64,000 bases of DNA, from contig NZ_JAKWBE010000006.1 of the NCBI RefSeq assembly GCF_022513565.1, positions 248,001-312,000 of the forward strand, written 5' to 3'. A program made the position numbers and the translations under genes. The notes below the pieces were generated by a model that was not told where the DNA came from, did not search any database, and saw nothing but the letters and a program-made list of their open reading frames with translations. The stretch is from Streptomyces gilvus (GTDB taxonomy: Bacteria > Actinomycetota > Actinomycetes > Streptomycetales > Streptomycetaceae). Every line of letters begins with the position of its first letter. The first letter of the stretch is position 1. Positions 52,635-63,148 of this stretch are shown piece after piece.

Positions 52635-53192
52635 ATGACCACACCCGTCTGCACCAGCGCTTCGACCGCCGCCGCCCCGGCGACGCAGACCCTGTCGTAC
52701 CCGTCGTTCGCGTCGTACATGAGGGCCCGGCAGTCGGTGCTGCTGCGTACCGCCCGGTCGCTGACCGCGAACCCGAGCGACGCGGAGGACCTGCTGCAGA
52801 CCGCGCTCACCAAGACGTACGTCGCCTGGGAGCGGATCGAGGACCACCGCGCGCTGGACGGCTATGTGCGCCGGGCGCTGCTGAACACGCGGACGTCGCA
52901 GTGGCGCAAGCGCAAGGTCGACGAGTTCGTGTGCGAGGAGATGCCGGAGCCCGAGCCGACGCCCGGCGGGGACGACCCGGCCGAGCAGCAGGCCCTGCAC
53001 GACGCCATGTGGCGGGCGATCATGAAGCTGCCCGACCGGCAGCGGGCGATGGTCGTCCTCAGGTACTACGAGGACCTCAGCGAGGTGCAGACGGCCGAGG
53101 TGCTCGGCGTGTCGGTGGGCACGGTGAAATCGGCGGTCTCCCGCGCGCTCGGGAAACTCCGCGAGGACCCTGAGCTGGGGCTTGTGCGTTAA
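52635..53192 (+). CDS. SigE-family (Streptomyces type) RNA polymerase sigma factor
   Basis: A 185-residue ECF-like sigma factor. Region 2 begins YMRARQSVLLRTARSLTANPSDAEDLLQ and region 4 is LPDRQRAMVVLRYYEDLSEVQTAEVLGVSVGTVKSAVSRAL. The family is the SigE-like group of short sigma factors that is expanded in Streptomyces. No anti-sigma gene is adjacent. It follows the aldolase gene by 165 bp. Confidence 0.9.
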   Translation: MTTPVCTSASTAAAPATQTLSYPSFASYMRARQSVLLRTARSLTANPSDAEDLLQTALTKTYVAWERIEDHRALDGYVRRALLNTRTSQWRKRKVDEFVCEEMPEPEPTPGGDDPAEQQALHDAMWRAIMKLPDRQRAMVVLRYYEDLSEVQTAEVLGVSVGTVKSAVSRALGKLREDPELGLVR

Positions 53193-53328
53193 TGCGCCGA
53201 CCTGGAGGCTATTGGGGAGCGCAGTGATGCGATCGATCACCGGCACCTAGTGACATACCGCGCGGTATGTGCGCAGAATCAGCGCAGACCTTACCGCCGC
53301 GTAGGCAATGTCGCCCCGGGAGGACACC

Positions 53329-54984
<1,656 letters not shown>

Positions 54985-55020
54985 CGGACCCCGGCACCGA
55001 CTGGCGTGGCCGTGTGCGCG

Positions 55021-58000
55021 TCAGTTGGTGCCGATCCGCGCCAGCAGGTCGACGATCCGTGACTGGACCTCGGCGCTCGTCGAGCGTTCCGCCAGGAACA
55101 GCACCGTCTCGCCGGACGCCAGCCGCGGCAGGTCCGCCTGGTCGACGGCGGCGGTGTAGACGACGAGCGGGGTGCGGTTGAGCTGACCGTTCGCGCGCAG
55201 CCAGTCGATGATCCCGGCCTGCCGCCGGTGCACCTGCATCAGGTCCATCACGACCAGGTTCGGCCGCAGCTGTCCCGCCAGCGTCACGGCGTCCGCGTCG
55301 CTGGCTGCCCGCGCCACCTGCATCCCGCGCCGCTCCAGCGTCGCGGTCAACGCCAGCGCGATCTCCGCGTGTTCCTCGATCAGCAGTACCCGCGGCGGAT
55401 GCTGCTCGCTGTCCCGCGGCGCCAGCGCCTTCAGCAGTACGGCGGGGTCGGCGCCGTACGCCGCCTCGCGCGTCGCCTGCCCCAGCCCCGCGGTCACCAT
55501 CACCGGCACCTGGGCGGTGACGGCGGCCTCCCGCAGCGACTGCAGCGCGGTCCGGGTGATCGGCCCGGTCAGCGGGTCCACGAACAGCGCCGCCGGGAAC
55601 GCGGCGATCTGCGCGTCGACCTCCTCGCGCGAGTGCACGATGACCGGCCGGTACCCGCGGTCGCTGAGCGCCTGCTGGGTCGTGACATCCGGGGCGGGCC
55701 ACACCAGCAGCCGCCGCGGGTTGTCCAGCGGCTCCGGGGGCAGTTCGTCGTCCAGCGGAACCGGCCGCGGGGTGTCCGCGATCTCCACGGCACCGCCCGG
55801 ACCGTCCAGCGGCTCGGGCCCCTCGGCGGCGTTCTCGTCCGGTGCGCCTATGGCGTACGACCGTCCGCTGCCCTCGGTGCCCTGCGCCAGCCGCGACTGG
55901 CCGGCCAGGGACGGCTGGGGAACCTGCGCGGGCGTCTGCTCGCCGGCCGGATGCGGCCGGACCGCCTGCTCCGGCGCCGCCCCCGCCCCGGTACGCGTCC
56001 CCAGTTTCCGCCGCCGCCCCGAACCGCCCGGGTTGTGCGGCGCGGGCGTCGCCGTCGGCTGCTGCACCTGCGCCGCCTGACGCGTGAACGGCACGCCCTG
56101 CCCCAGCGTCCGCACGCTGATCGCCCGCCCCTGCGTCGAGTTGGGGTCGACGGCCGGATCGGCGGCCACGGCCTGCGCCTCGGGAGGCAACGGAGCACCG
56201 GCCTGCGGGGGTACGGCACCGGTGGCACCGCCGGCCGCCCCAGGCACCGCGAGGGGCTGTCCCGGAACCGGCTGCACGCCCGCCCCGGGCACCGGCTGAC
56301 CCGGCTGGGCCTGCTGAGCGGGCAGCGCGACCTGCCCGGTGGCGTTCTGCACGGGAACACCGGGTGCCTGGGCCTGTACGGGGACGGACTGACCGGGGGA
56401 AGCCTGCGCCGGGATCGGCTGTCCCGGGGCGAGTTGTACGCCCGCCGGGAGCGAGCCCTGCGCCGGAACGGTCACCGCGGCCTGCCGGCCCTGCGCGACC
56501 GGCTGACCGGCGGCCTCCTCCTGCGCGGCCGTACCCGCCGGTTGCGCCACGGCACGGCGACGACGGCCGGTCGGCGCGCTGGTGGGGTGCGGCTGGGGCG
56601 GCGTGTGGTCCCCGGACTGGTCATGCGGAACGGCATCGTGCCGCCCGTCCTCGCCGACCGCGCCCCCTGCGCCACCCGGCCCACCCTGCCCGGGCGCCTG
56701 CGCCGGCACGACGCCCTGCGGCTGCCCGGGGGCCTTCGCAGGAACCAGCGGCTGCACCGGGGCCTGGGGCTGCGCAAGGGCCTGCGGCTGTCCAGGAACC
56801 TGCGGCTGCCCGGCCACTGCGGCCTGCCCGCCCACCTGCGGCTGCCCGACGACTTGGGGCTGCCCCGGAAGCTGCGGCTGCCCAACACCCGGCGCTTGCC
56901 CGGGAACCTGCGCCTGCCCGGCACTCGCGCCCTGCACCTGCCCGGGAACCGGCATTTGGCCGACACCCTGCATCTGCCCAGGAACCGGCGCCTGGCCCGC
57001 ACCCTGTACCGCGCCGGGAAGCTGCGGCTGCGCACCTACCTGCATGGGCCCCGGAAGCTGCGGCTGTCCGGCGTTCTGCGGCTGTCCGGGAAGCTGAGGC
57101 TGACCGGTGACCTGCGGCTGCCCAACACCGGGCGCCTGTCCACCGACTGCCACCTGCCCGGGAAGCTGCGGCTGTCCAACCCCCGGAGCCTGCCCGACAA
57201 CCGGCACCTGCCCGGGAACCTGAACCAGCCCCGCACCCGACGTCTGCCCCGGAGCCGTCACCTGTCCAGCACCAGGCGTCGGCCCAACCCCCGGCACCTG
57301 TCCGACCCCTTGCGGTTGCCCAACCCCGGGCACCTGTCCGACCCCTTGCGGTTGCCCAACCCCGGGCACCTGTCCGACTCCTTGCGGTTGCCCGGCACCC
57401 GGCACCTGCGCAGCACCCAGCGCCTGCCCAGCTCCCTGCGGCTGCACCGGTGTGAGCCCTTGCCCACTCACGGGACCTACCGAACCCGCGGCACCCTCGG
57501 CCCCTACGGCACCCGCACCCGGCCCGGCGACCCCGGCACCCGTACCCGGCCCAGCGACCCCGGCACTGGTGACCCCGGCCCCCGAGGCAATCGCACCGGC
57601 CCCCGAATCACCCCCCGGCGCCCGATCCGCCTCCGCCGGAGGCAGGGCGAAGACCGCGCGAGGGGCCGCCTCCTGCGCCGCCGCACGCTCGTTCGCGGCG
57701 GCCAGCGCACGGCGCCGACGCCCGGTCGGCTGGCCTCCCTCGGCCGCTTGGTCCGCCGGGACGGACTGGCCGTCCCCGGCCCCGGCCTGTCCCGCCGTTG
57801 CCCCGGCCTGCCCCGCCGATGACCCGGCCGGCGGAAGGGCCGCGGGCAACGCATGCTGTTCTCCCCCGTCACGCCGGGCGCGGCGTCCCGACGGTGCGGG
57901 TACGCCCTGGGGCGGTACCGTCCCGCCCAGCCCGCTCCCGACGGCAGCGGTCCCCGCGGCGTGCTCGGCAGCCGTGACCACGGCACCCTCGGAGACCCCG

Positions 58001-59967
58001 GCACCCTCGGCCGACCGCCCGCGCCGGCGCCCGGTACCGCCGGCCACCTCGACCGCACCCCCGGTGCCCCCGGCACCCGTGGCGGCCGCCGCTGCCGCCG
58101 ACTCCTCGACCGCACGCCTGCGGCGCCGGCCCGTCGGCGTGCCGGGCTCCGCCTCCGCCGCCGTACCGGATTCGGCGTCGCCGGAGTCCTCCGGGCCCTC
58201 GCCGTCCAGGAACGCGTCGACGGAGGAGCGGCGGGCCCGGCGCCGGCCTGCGGAGGTGTCCTCGGCGGCCGGGAGCTCGGCGGGGGCCGCGGCCGGTACG
58301 GCTCCGGCGCCGCCGCCGATGGGCACCTCCAGGACGTACGCGCTGCCGCTCATCCCCGGCACTTCATGGGTCTGCAGCACCCCGCCGTGGGCGCGCACGA
58401 TCCCGCGCACGATCGGCTCGTGCACCGGGTCTCCCCCGGCGTACGGCCCGCGCACCTCGATACGGACGACCTCGCCGCGCTGCGCCGCGGCGACGACCAC
58501 CGTGTTGTCCAGGTAACCGCCCGCCGACACGGGCGTGTTGCCGGTCGCGTCGACGCCGGCGACGTCCGCGACCAGATGCGCGAGCGCGCCGGCGAGGCGC
58601 CGCGGGTCGACCTCGGCCTCGATGGGCGGCGCGTGCACGGCGAACTGCACCCGACCGGGCCCGATGAGTTCCACGGCCCCGTCCACACCGGCGGCGACCA
58701 CCGCGTCGAGCATGACCTTGGTGCGGGTGATCTGCTCGGCCCCGGCGTCGAGCCGCTGGTATCCGAGGACGTTGTCGATGAGGGTGGTGATCCGCGAGTA
58801 GCCGGCGGACAGATGGTGCAGCACCTGGTTGGCCTCGGGCCACAGCTGTCCCGCGTCGTCGGCGGCCAGCGCGGCCAGCTCGCGGCGCAGTTCGTCCAGG
58901 GGCCCGCGCAGGGACCGCCCGAGCAGCGTCAGCAGCTGCTCGTGCCGCCCGGCGAGGGCCTCGTACCGGTCCTTCTCGCGCTCGCCGAGCGCCGCGTACC
59001 GCTCCTCGCCGGCGGCGAGCTCCTCGTCGTGCCGCTCCTGCAGCTCCTCGAGTTCGGTGATGTGCTTCTGGCGCAGCGCGGTGAGCTCGGAGGCGTGTTC
59101 CTCCTCGAGCCGGTCCAGCTCCTCGGCGTGCCTTTTCTCCTGCTCGGCCTTCTCGTCGGCGAGGGCGTCGTAGGGCCGGCGGTCGGTGAAGGTCATCACG
59201 GCGCCGACGAGCTGGTCGCCGTCGCGCACCGGCGCGGTCGTCAGGTCGACCGAGACCCGGTCGCCGTTCTTGGCGAACAGCACCTGCCCGCGCACCCGGT
59301 GCTTGCGCCCGGAGCGCAGGGTGTCGGCGAGCGGCGACTCGTCGTACGGGAAGGGGGAGCCGTCGGCGCGCGAGTGCAGGGCGAGGGTGTGCAGTTCCTT
59401 GCCGCCGAGGTCGCTGGCCCGGTAGCCCAGTATCTGGGCGGCGGCCGGGTTGACCAGGACGATCCGTCCGTCGGTGTCGGTGCCGACCACGCCCTCGGAC
59501 GCGGCCCGCAGGATCATCTCGGTCTGCCGCTGCGAACGCGCCAGCTCGGCCTCGGTGTCCACGGTCCCGGTCAGGTCGCGCACGACGAGCATCAGCAGCT
59601 CGTCGCCGCTGTAGCCGTAACCGTCGTACGCCTGCTGGCCGTTCTCCAGGTTGGCGCTGGTGACCTCGACCGGGAACTCGGTGCCGTCGGTGCGGCGGGC
59701 GATCATCCGGGTCGGCTTGGTCCGCCCGCGCGGGTCCATGTGGTCGGGCCGCCGCATGGACCCGGGAATGAGCTTGGAGTCGAACTGGGGCAGCAGGTCG
59801 AGCAGTCCGCGCCCGACCAGCGCGGTCCCGGGCGCCTCGAAGGCCTCGAGCGCGATGGTGTTGGCGTTGACGACGGTCCCGTTGGCGTTGACCAGCACCA
59901 ACGCGTCGGGCAGTGCGTCCAGTATGGCTGCGAGGCGAGCAGCGCCTCGGGATGGCCTGCTGCTCAC
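55021..59967 (-). CDS. Giant PAS / degenerate kinase / receiver protein with repeat linker
   Basis: A 1648-residue protein. Two PAS domains (about residues 10-130 and 150-265) precede a long coiled coil (EKAEQEKRHAEELDRLEEEH, about 270-335). A HisKA/HATPase-like region follows (about 345-560), but the phospho-acceptor His is missing (GRSLRGPLDEL) and the N and G1 boxes are eroded (LAGALAHLVADVA; VRGPYAGGD). Residues 570-1330 are a low-complexity Pro/Gln/Gly/Val linker. Two receiver-like domains end the protein; acceptor Asp residues are seen in ALFVDPLTG and LVVMDLMQ. GTG 59967 has GGGAGGAAG. It is probably a scaffold or signal integrator rather than a kinase. Confidence 0.85.
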   Translation of the reverse strand: MSSRPSRGAARLAAILDALPDALVLVNANGTVVNANTIALEAFEAPGTALVGRGLLDLLPQFDSKLIPGSMRRPDHMDPRGRTKPTRMIARRTDGTEFPVEVTSANLENGQQAYDGYGYSGDELLMLVVRDLTGTVDTEAELARSQRQTEMILRAASEGVVGTDTDGRIVLVNPAAAQILGYRASDLGGKELHTLALHSRADGSPFPYDESPLADTLRSGRKHRVRGQVLFAKNGDRVSVDLTTAPVRDGDQLVGAVMTFTDRRPYDALADEKAEQEKRHAEELDRLEEEHASELTALRQKHITELEELQERHDEELAAGEERYAALGEREKDRYEALAGRHEQLLTLLGRSLRGPLDELRRELAALAADDAGQLWPEANQVLHHLSAGYSRITTLIDNVLGYQRLDAGAEQITRTKVMLDAVVAAGVDGAVELIGPGRVQFAVHAPPIEAEVDPRRLAGALAHLVADVAGVDATGNTPVSAGGYLDNTVVVAAAQRGEVVRIEVRGPYAGGDPVHEPIVRGIVRAHGGVLQTHEVPGMSGSAYVLEVPIGGGAGAVPAAAPAELPAAEDTSAGRRRARRSSVDAFLDGEGPEDSGDAESGTAAEAEPGTPTGRRRRRAVEESAAAAAATGAGGTGGAVEVAGGTGRRRGRSAEGAGVSEGAVVTAAEHAAGTAAVGSGLGGTVPPQGVPAPSGRRARRDGGEQHALPAALPPAGSSAGQAGATAGQAGAGDGQSVPADQAAEGGQPTGRRRRALAAANERAAAQEAAPRAVFALPPAEADRAPGGDSGAGAIASGAGVTSAGVAGPGTGAGVAGPGAGAVGAEGAAGSVGPVSGQGLTPVQPQGAGQALGAAQVPGAGQPQGVGQVPGVGQPQGVGQVPGVGQPQGVGQVPGVGPTPGAGQVTAPGQTSGAGLVQVPGQVPVVGQAPGVGQPQLPGQVAVGGQAPGVGQPQVTGQPQLPGQPQNAGQPQLPGPMQVGAQPQLPGAVQGAGQAPVPGQMQGVGQMPVPGQVQGASAGQAQVPGQAPGVGQPQLPGQPQVVGQPQVGGQAAVAGQPQVPGQPQALAQPQAPVQPLVPAKAPGQPQGVVPAQAPGQGGPGGAGGAVGEDGRHDAVPHDQSGDHTPPQPHPTSAPTGRRRRAVAQPAGTAAQEEAAGQPVAQGRQAAVTVPAQGSLPAGVQLAPGQPIPAQASPGQSVPVQAQAPGVPVQNATGQVALPAQQAQPGQPVPGAGVQPVPGQPLAVPGAAGGATGAVPPQAGAPLPPEAQAVAADPAVDPNSTQGRAISVRTLGQGVPFTRQAAQVQQPTATPAPHNPGGSGRRRKLGTRTGAGAAPEQAVRPHPAGEQTPAQVPQPSLAGQSRLAQGTEGSGRSYAIGAPDENAAEGPEPLDGPGGAVEIADTPRPVPLDDELPPEPLDNPRRLLVWPAPDVTTQQALSDRGYRPVIVHSREEVDAQIAAFPAALFVDPLTGPITRTALQSLREAAVTAQVPVMVTAGLGQATREAAYGADPAVLLKALAPRDSEQHPPRVLLIEEHAEIALALTATLERRGMQVARAASDADAVTLAGQLRPNLVVMDLMQVHRRQAGIIDWLRANGQLNRTPLVVYTAAVDQADLPRLASGETVLFLAERSTSAEVQSRIVDLLARIGTN
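57295..57402. repeat. 36 bp tandem repeat in the linker of the giant PAS protein
   Basis: A 36-base unit starting CACCTGTCCGACCCCTTGCG repeats at 57295-57330 and 57331-57366 perfectly and at 57367-57402 with a few changes. On the minus strand it encodes copies of QPQGVGQVPGVG. Shorter relatives extend the array on both sides (about 56750-57450). Confidence 0.9.
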
Positions 59968-60191
59968 GAGACGCTTCCTCCCTGTTACCGCACCTTGCCG
60001 ACCGCTCGGGCCATCTTGCCAACCTGCCCGCGACGTGTCACGCGAGGGAGTCTAAGGGCACCGGTTGCGCCGACGACGCCGGATGAGAGGGAGGTCGCAC
60101 GACGAAGTGACGTAGAACGTGTGACCGCCTCTCCTGGCCTGCGCGACTTTACGGACCCCGGGTTTCCGCCATGGAAAGCCTGTGCGCACAT

Positions 60192-60719
60192 TCACCTCCC
60201 CCGCCCTCCTCCCGGACGCCACGACTGCCCTTGAGGACGCAGATCCGGCAGCAACGGCACCATCCGGTCCCAGCGCGCGATCTCGCACCCGTCGCCACGG
60301 CTGTACGAGGCGTCGACGGGCCGACCGGCCCAGGTCCCCGTGACATGGGCGGTGGCGGGGCCGCCGTACTGCATGGTGCACATGCTGCCGTCGGGGACCG
60401 GTGCGAAGGTCTCCCGGCCCCACTGGGTCCCGCGGTCGAGCGCCGCGCAGGCACCGGCCACGTCCGGGTGGTCGCCGCCGCCGGGGTGGCAGGACAGGTG
60501 GTACGTGCCGTCCCGGCCGGCGCCCGCGTCCCGCACGGTGACGGTGAGGTGGTCGGGGCGGTCCTCGTCGCGGACGGGCGGGGGAGCGAGGGTCCGGGAC
60601 GCGCTCTCGGCGTGCGCGACGGCGGGCAGGGCGCAGGACGCGGCGGTGGCGGCCGTGGCGGCGCCGGCGGCGGCGAGGAGCCGGGCGAGCCGGAGGCCGC
60701 TGCGGTTCGTGGTGGACAT
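60192..60719 (-). CDS. Subtilisin inhibitor-like (SSI) secreted protease inhibitor
   Basis: A 175-residue secreted protein with a signal peptide (cleavage near AHA/ESASR, residue 38). The SSI pattern is visible: LTVTVRDAGAGRDGTYHLSC, GACAALDR, then the reactive loop MCTMQYGG and VTGTWAGRPVDASYSRGDGC. By alignment with SSI (C-P-M-V-Y) the P1 residue is Met. Family members inhibit subtilisin-like and trypsin-like proteases. A 20-residue C-terminal tail (DLRPQGQSWRPGGGRGR) goes beyond the normal end. The ATG at 60719 is well placed. Confidence 0.88.
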   Translation of the reverse strand: MSTTNRSGLRLARLLAAAGAATAATAASCALPAVAHAESASRTLAPPPVRDEDRPDHLTVTVRDAGAGRDGTYHLSCHPGGGDHPDVAGACAALDRGTQWGRETFAPVPDGSMCTMQYGGPATAHVTGTWAGRPVDASYSRGDGCEIARWDRMVPLLPDLRPQGQSWRPGGGRGR

Positions 60720-60879
60720 GACCTGACCAACGCGGGGCGCCCCCGGAGGTTGCGAAACGGCCTTAAGGGCTTTGCCCTGCGGGCGGGCTGCCTAGTACCG
60801 TGGAGGCCGATTGGTGACAGCAGGCTCGACTGTGTCATCATCTGCACGCACCACTCGCGCTGGCGCGGGAGGTTGTGCT

Positions 60880-60973
60880 GGAGGCGTCGCCTAGTCCGGT
60901 CTATGGCGCCGCACTGCTAATGCGGTTTGGGCCTTAAAGCCCATCGAGGGTTCAAATCCCTCCGCCTCCGCCA
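60880..60973 (+). tRNA. tRNA-Ser (anticodon GCU), CCA encoded
   Basis: The acceptor stem GGAGGCG (60880-60886) pairs with CGCCTCC (60963-60969), discriminator G60970, then an encoded CCA at 60971-60973. The anticodon stem CCGCA/TGCGG frames CTGCTAA with anticodon GCT at 60916-60918. A long variable arm and GGGTTCAAATCCC T arm confirm a class II tRNA-Ser. Confidence 0.97.
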
Positions 60974-60980
60974 TCTCGTT

Positions 60981-61013
60981 CAGGGAGTCCATGCCGACGG
61001 CAGGGGCTCCCTG
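60981..61013 (+). terminator. Terminator hairpin after tRNA-Ser(GCU)
   Basis: CAGGGAGTCC (60981-60990) pairs with GGGCTCCCTG (61004-61013) with one G-T pair near the loop. GTTTTC follows within six bases, giving a short U tract. Confidence 0.75.
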
Positions 61014-61171
61014 AGTCGTTTTCACGGCATTACCGGATCCGGGTGTGGCCCGTGGTGAAAACGGGAAAACCGTTCGTCATACAACGTGGTTGATCCAGTC
61101 TGGGTCGGGTCGGGTCATCGCACGGATACGTACAGTTACGCGATGTATGCGCATGCCGGGGGGAGTGTGCC

Positions 61172-63148
61172 ATGCCGGAGTGGCCTGGGCGGTCCGCACG
61201 TGATCATGCGATACGCCGCTATCTCGACGAGCACGTGGACCGGACACGCGGCCCCGGACTGACCACCCCGCCCGCCCTGCTGCTCCTCGGACCGCACGGC
61301 AGCGGCAAGAGCTCCCTGCTGGGCTCCCTCGAACACTGGGGCCAGAGGCTGCCCCTCGCCTCCGTCGACCTGGCCGCCGCCACGGCCGAGGGGCAGAGCA
61401 AGTCGTTCTTCGACGCGCTCACAGAACTGGTCTTCAAGCTCCAGGAGGTCAAGGACGACCATCCGCCGCTGCTGTTCCCCTCCTTCAGCGTGCTGCTGAT
61501 GGCCGTGGTCACCGGCGTCAGCACCCAGTCCCGGGAGCGGGCCGTGCAGGAGATGCGCGCCGCCTTCGAGCCGGACGGGCAGCAGGAGTACGCGTACGAG
61601 AAGGTGCAGCCGCTGATCCAGGGGGTCGCGGCGGCGGTCGGCGGGGTGCCGGCCTGGGCCACCCAGGTCATCCCGGTCATCCGCGGCGGCCAGCGCATCC
61701 GCGCCTCGGTCGAGATCCGCCGGAGGGTCGCGCACGCCGCCCGTGACGCGGGGCACCCCCACGCGCCCATGGACTTCCTGGTCCGGGTCAACCGCCTTTT
61801 CAACGGCCCGTCCGTGCAGCGGGACGAGGCGGAGGCGCTGCTGATGCGGGCCTTCCTCGCCGATCTGCGCGCCGCCTACACCGACAGACGTGGCCGAAGA
61901 CGTCGTACCGCCCACTGTCTGCTGCTGCTCGACAACGCCGACCACGAGGCGGGGGACCGGCTGCTGCGGCTGCTGCTGGAGTGCAGGGCCGGCCGGGACC
62001 ACGCCGATCCGCTGCTCGTCGTGGCCGCCGCCCGCACCCGCCCGGAGACGCTGGCCCGGCGCGAGGAGGGGACGCTGTCCGCCGTGCTGGACCACCGCAC
62101 CGGCAGCTGGCCTGATGAAACGGTTTTTCGGCCGGTCCCGCTACGGGGGCTGTCCGTCGGCTGGTTACGGAACCTCAACCGCGAGGAGGTGCTGCACCAC
62201 GCGGGCGCCGTCCTCAAGGCGCTGCCCGAGCGGTCGGCGCTGCCGGATTCCCGCGACCACGCCGAATGGCTCGGCTGGGTGGTGTACGGGGCGACCCGCG
62301 GCCAGCCCGCCGCCACCGGCCTGGTGCTGGAGGCCCTGGGCCGCTTCCCGGCCGACACCGACTGGGAGACTCGTGTCCGCCACTGCCTGGCCCTGCCGGA
62401 CGCGGTCCCCGGCCTCGATCCCGGGCTCAGCGCCGCGCCCCACGTCCTCGACCGGCTGCTCCCCCACCTCGAGAGCGCCCTGTGGCGGGCCCTGCCCAGC
62501 ACCGCCGCCGCCCTCACCCCCGACCAGGCCGAGGCCGCGCCCGGCCTGCTGCCGAGCCTGGCGGCGCGCAACTGGTACGAGGCGGTCGCCACGGACGTGG
62601 CCCAGCCCGTCGTACGACTCCTGCTGCTGCGCCTGCTCGACGCGGCGCCCGGCGAGCCCGGGGCGGACCCGTGGGAGAACGCGTGCCGCATCCTTCGGGC
62701 CGCCGCCCGTGACGAACGCACCCGGGCCTACTACGACCTGGCCCGCGAGGACGTCGACAGCGCGGTCGACTACCTGTGGCGGCGCTTCGGCACCGTGTCC
62801 GCCGAGGAGTGGTGCGCGGACCTGTCCTGGCTGCAGCGCGCCCCCGCCCGCTGGCGCGGCGGACTGCCGGAGCCGGCCCGCGCCCGCTACGAGCGGCTGG
62901 TCGGCGGCGCGGTGGGCGACGAGGCCCGCCAGGTGATCACCCGGCTGCTGGTGGCGGGCTGGATCACCGCCCACCCGCGCACCGACCCGTGCGCGGAGCT
63001 GTACGAGGACCCCTTCGGCGACCCCTACGCCGAGCTGTACGGCGACATCGCCGAGGACTTCAGAGCGCTGCGCAGGCTGGCCCGCGACGCGAACGACCTG
63101 TTCGTCTTCCGCGAGCGGGCCAAACAGTACGAGAGGAAACCCTGGTGA
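61172..63148 (+). CDS. P-loop NTPase coupled to a receptor-like gene
   Basis: A 658-residue soluble protein. The Walker A is LLLGPHGSGKSSLLG (residues about 37-51) and a Walker B is HCLLLLDNADHE (about 247-258), as in AAA/STAND-type NTPases. The remaining 400 residues are helical and Leu/Ala/Arg-rich with many Trp, and I recognise no named domain. The ATG at 61172 has GGGGGGAG six bases upstream. The stop overlaps the next start (GTGA), so the two proteins are made together. Located 200 bp after tRNA-Ser(GCU), with no integrase in sight. It could be a signal-transducing ATPase acting with the receptor; function is not known. Confidence 0.75.
   Translation: MPEWPGRSARDHAIRRYLDEHVDRTRGPGLTTPPALLLLGPHGSGKSSLLGSLEHWGQRLPLASVDLAAATAEGQSKSFFDALTELVFKLQEVKDDHPPLLFPSFSVLLMAVVTGVSTQSRERAVQEMRAAFEPDGQQEYAYEKVQPLIQGVAAAVGGVPAWATQVIPVIRGGQRIRASVEIRRRVAHAARDAGHPHAPMDFLVRVNRLFNGPSVQRDEAEALLMRAFLADLRAAYTDRRGRRRRTAHCLLLLDNADHEAGDRLLRLLLECRAGRDHADPLLVVAAARTRPETLARREEGTLSAVLDHRTGSWPDETVFRPVPLRGLSVGWLRNLNREEVLHHAGAVLKALPERSALPDSRDHAEWLGWVVYGATRGQPAATGLVLEALGRFPADTDWETRVRHCLALPDAVPGLDPGLSAAPHVLDRLLPHLESALWRALPSTAAALTPDQAEAAPGLLPSLAARNWYEAVATDVAQPVVRLLLLRLLDAAPGEPGADPWENACRILRAAARDERTRAYYDLAREDVDSAVDYLWRRFGTVSAEEWCADLSWLQRAPARWRGGLPEPARARYERLVGGAVGDEARQVITRLLVAGWITAHPRTDPCAELYEDPFGDPYAELYGDIAEDFRALRRLARDANDLFVFRERAKQYERKPW

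Noticed and set aside
57295-57402. Possible CRISPR array (repeating 36 bp units)
   Set aside because: Units abut directly without variable spacers and lie in frame within a gene; this is a coding tandem repeat. No cas genes are present.
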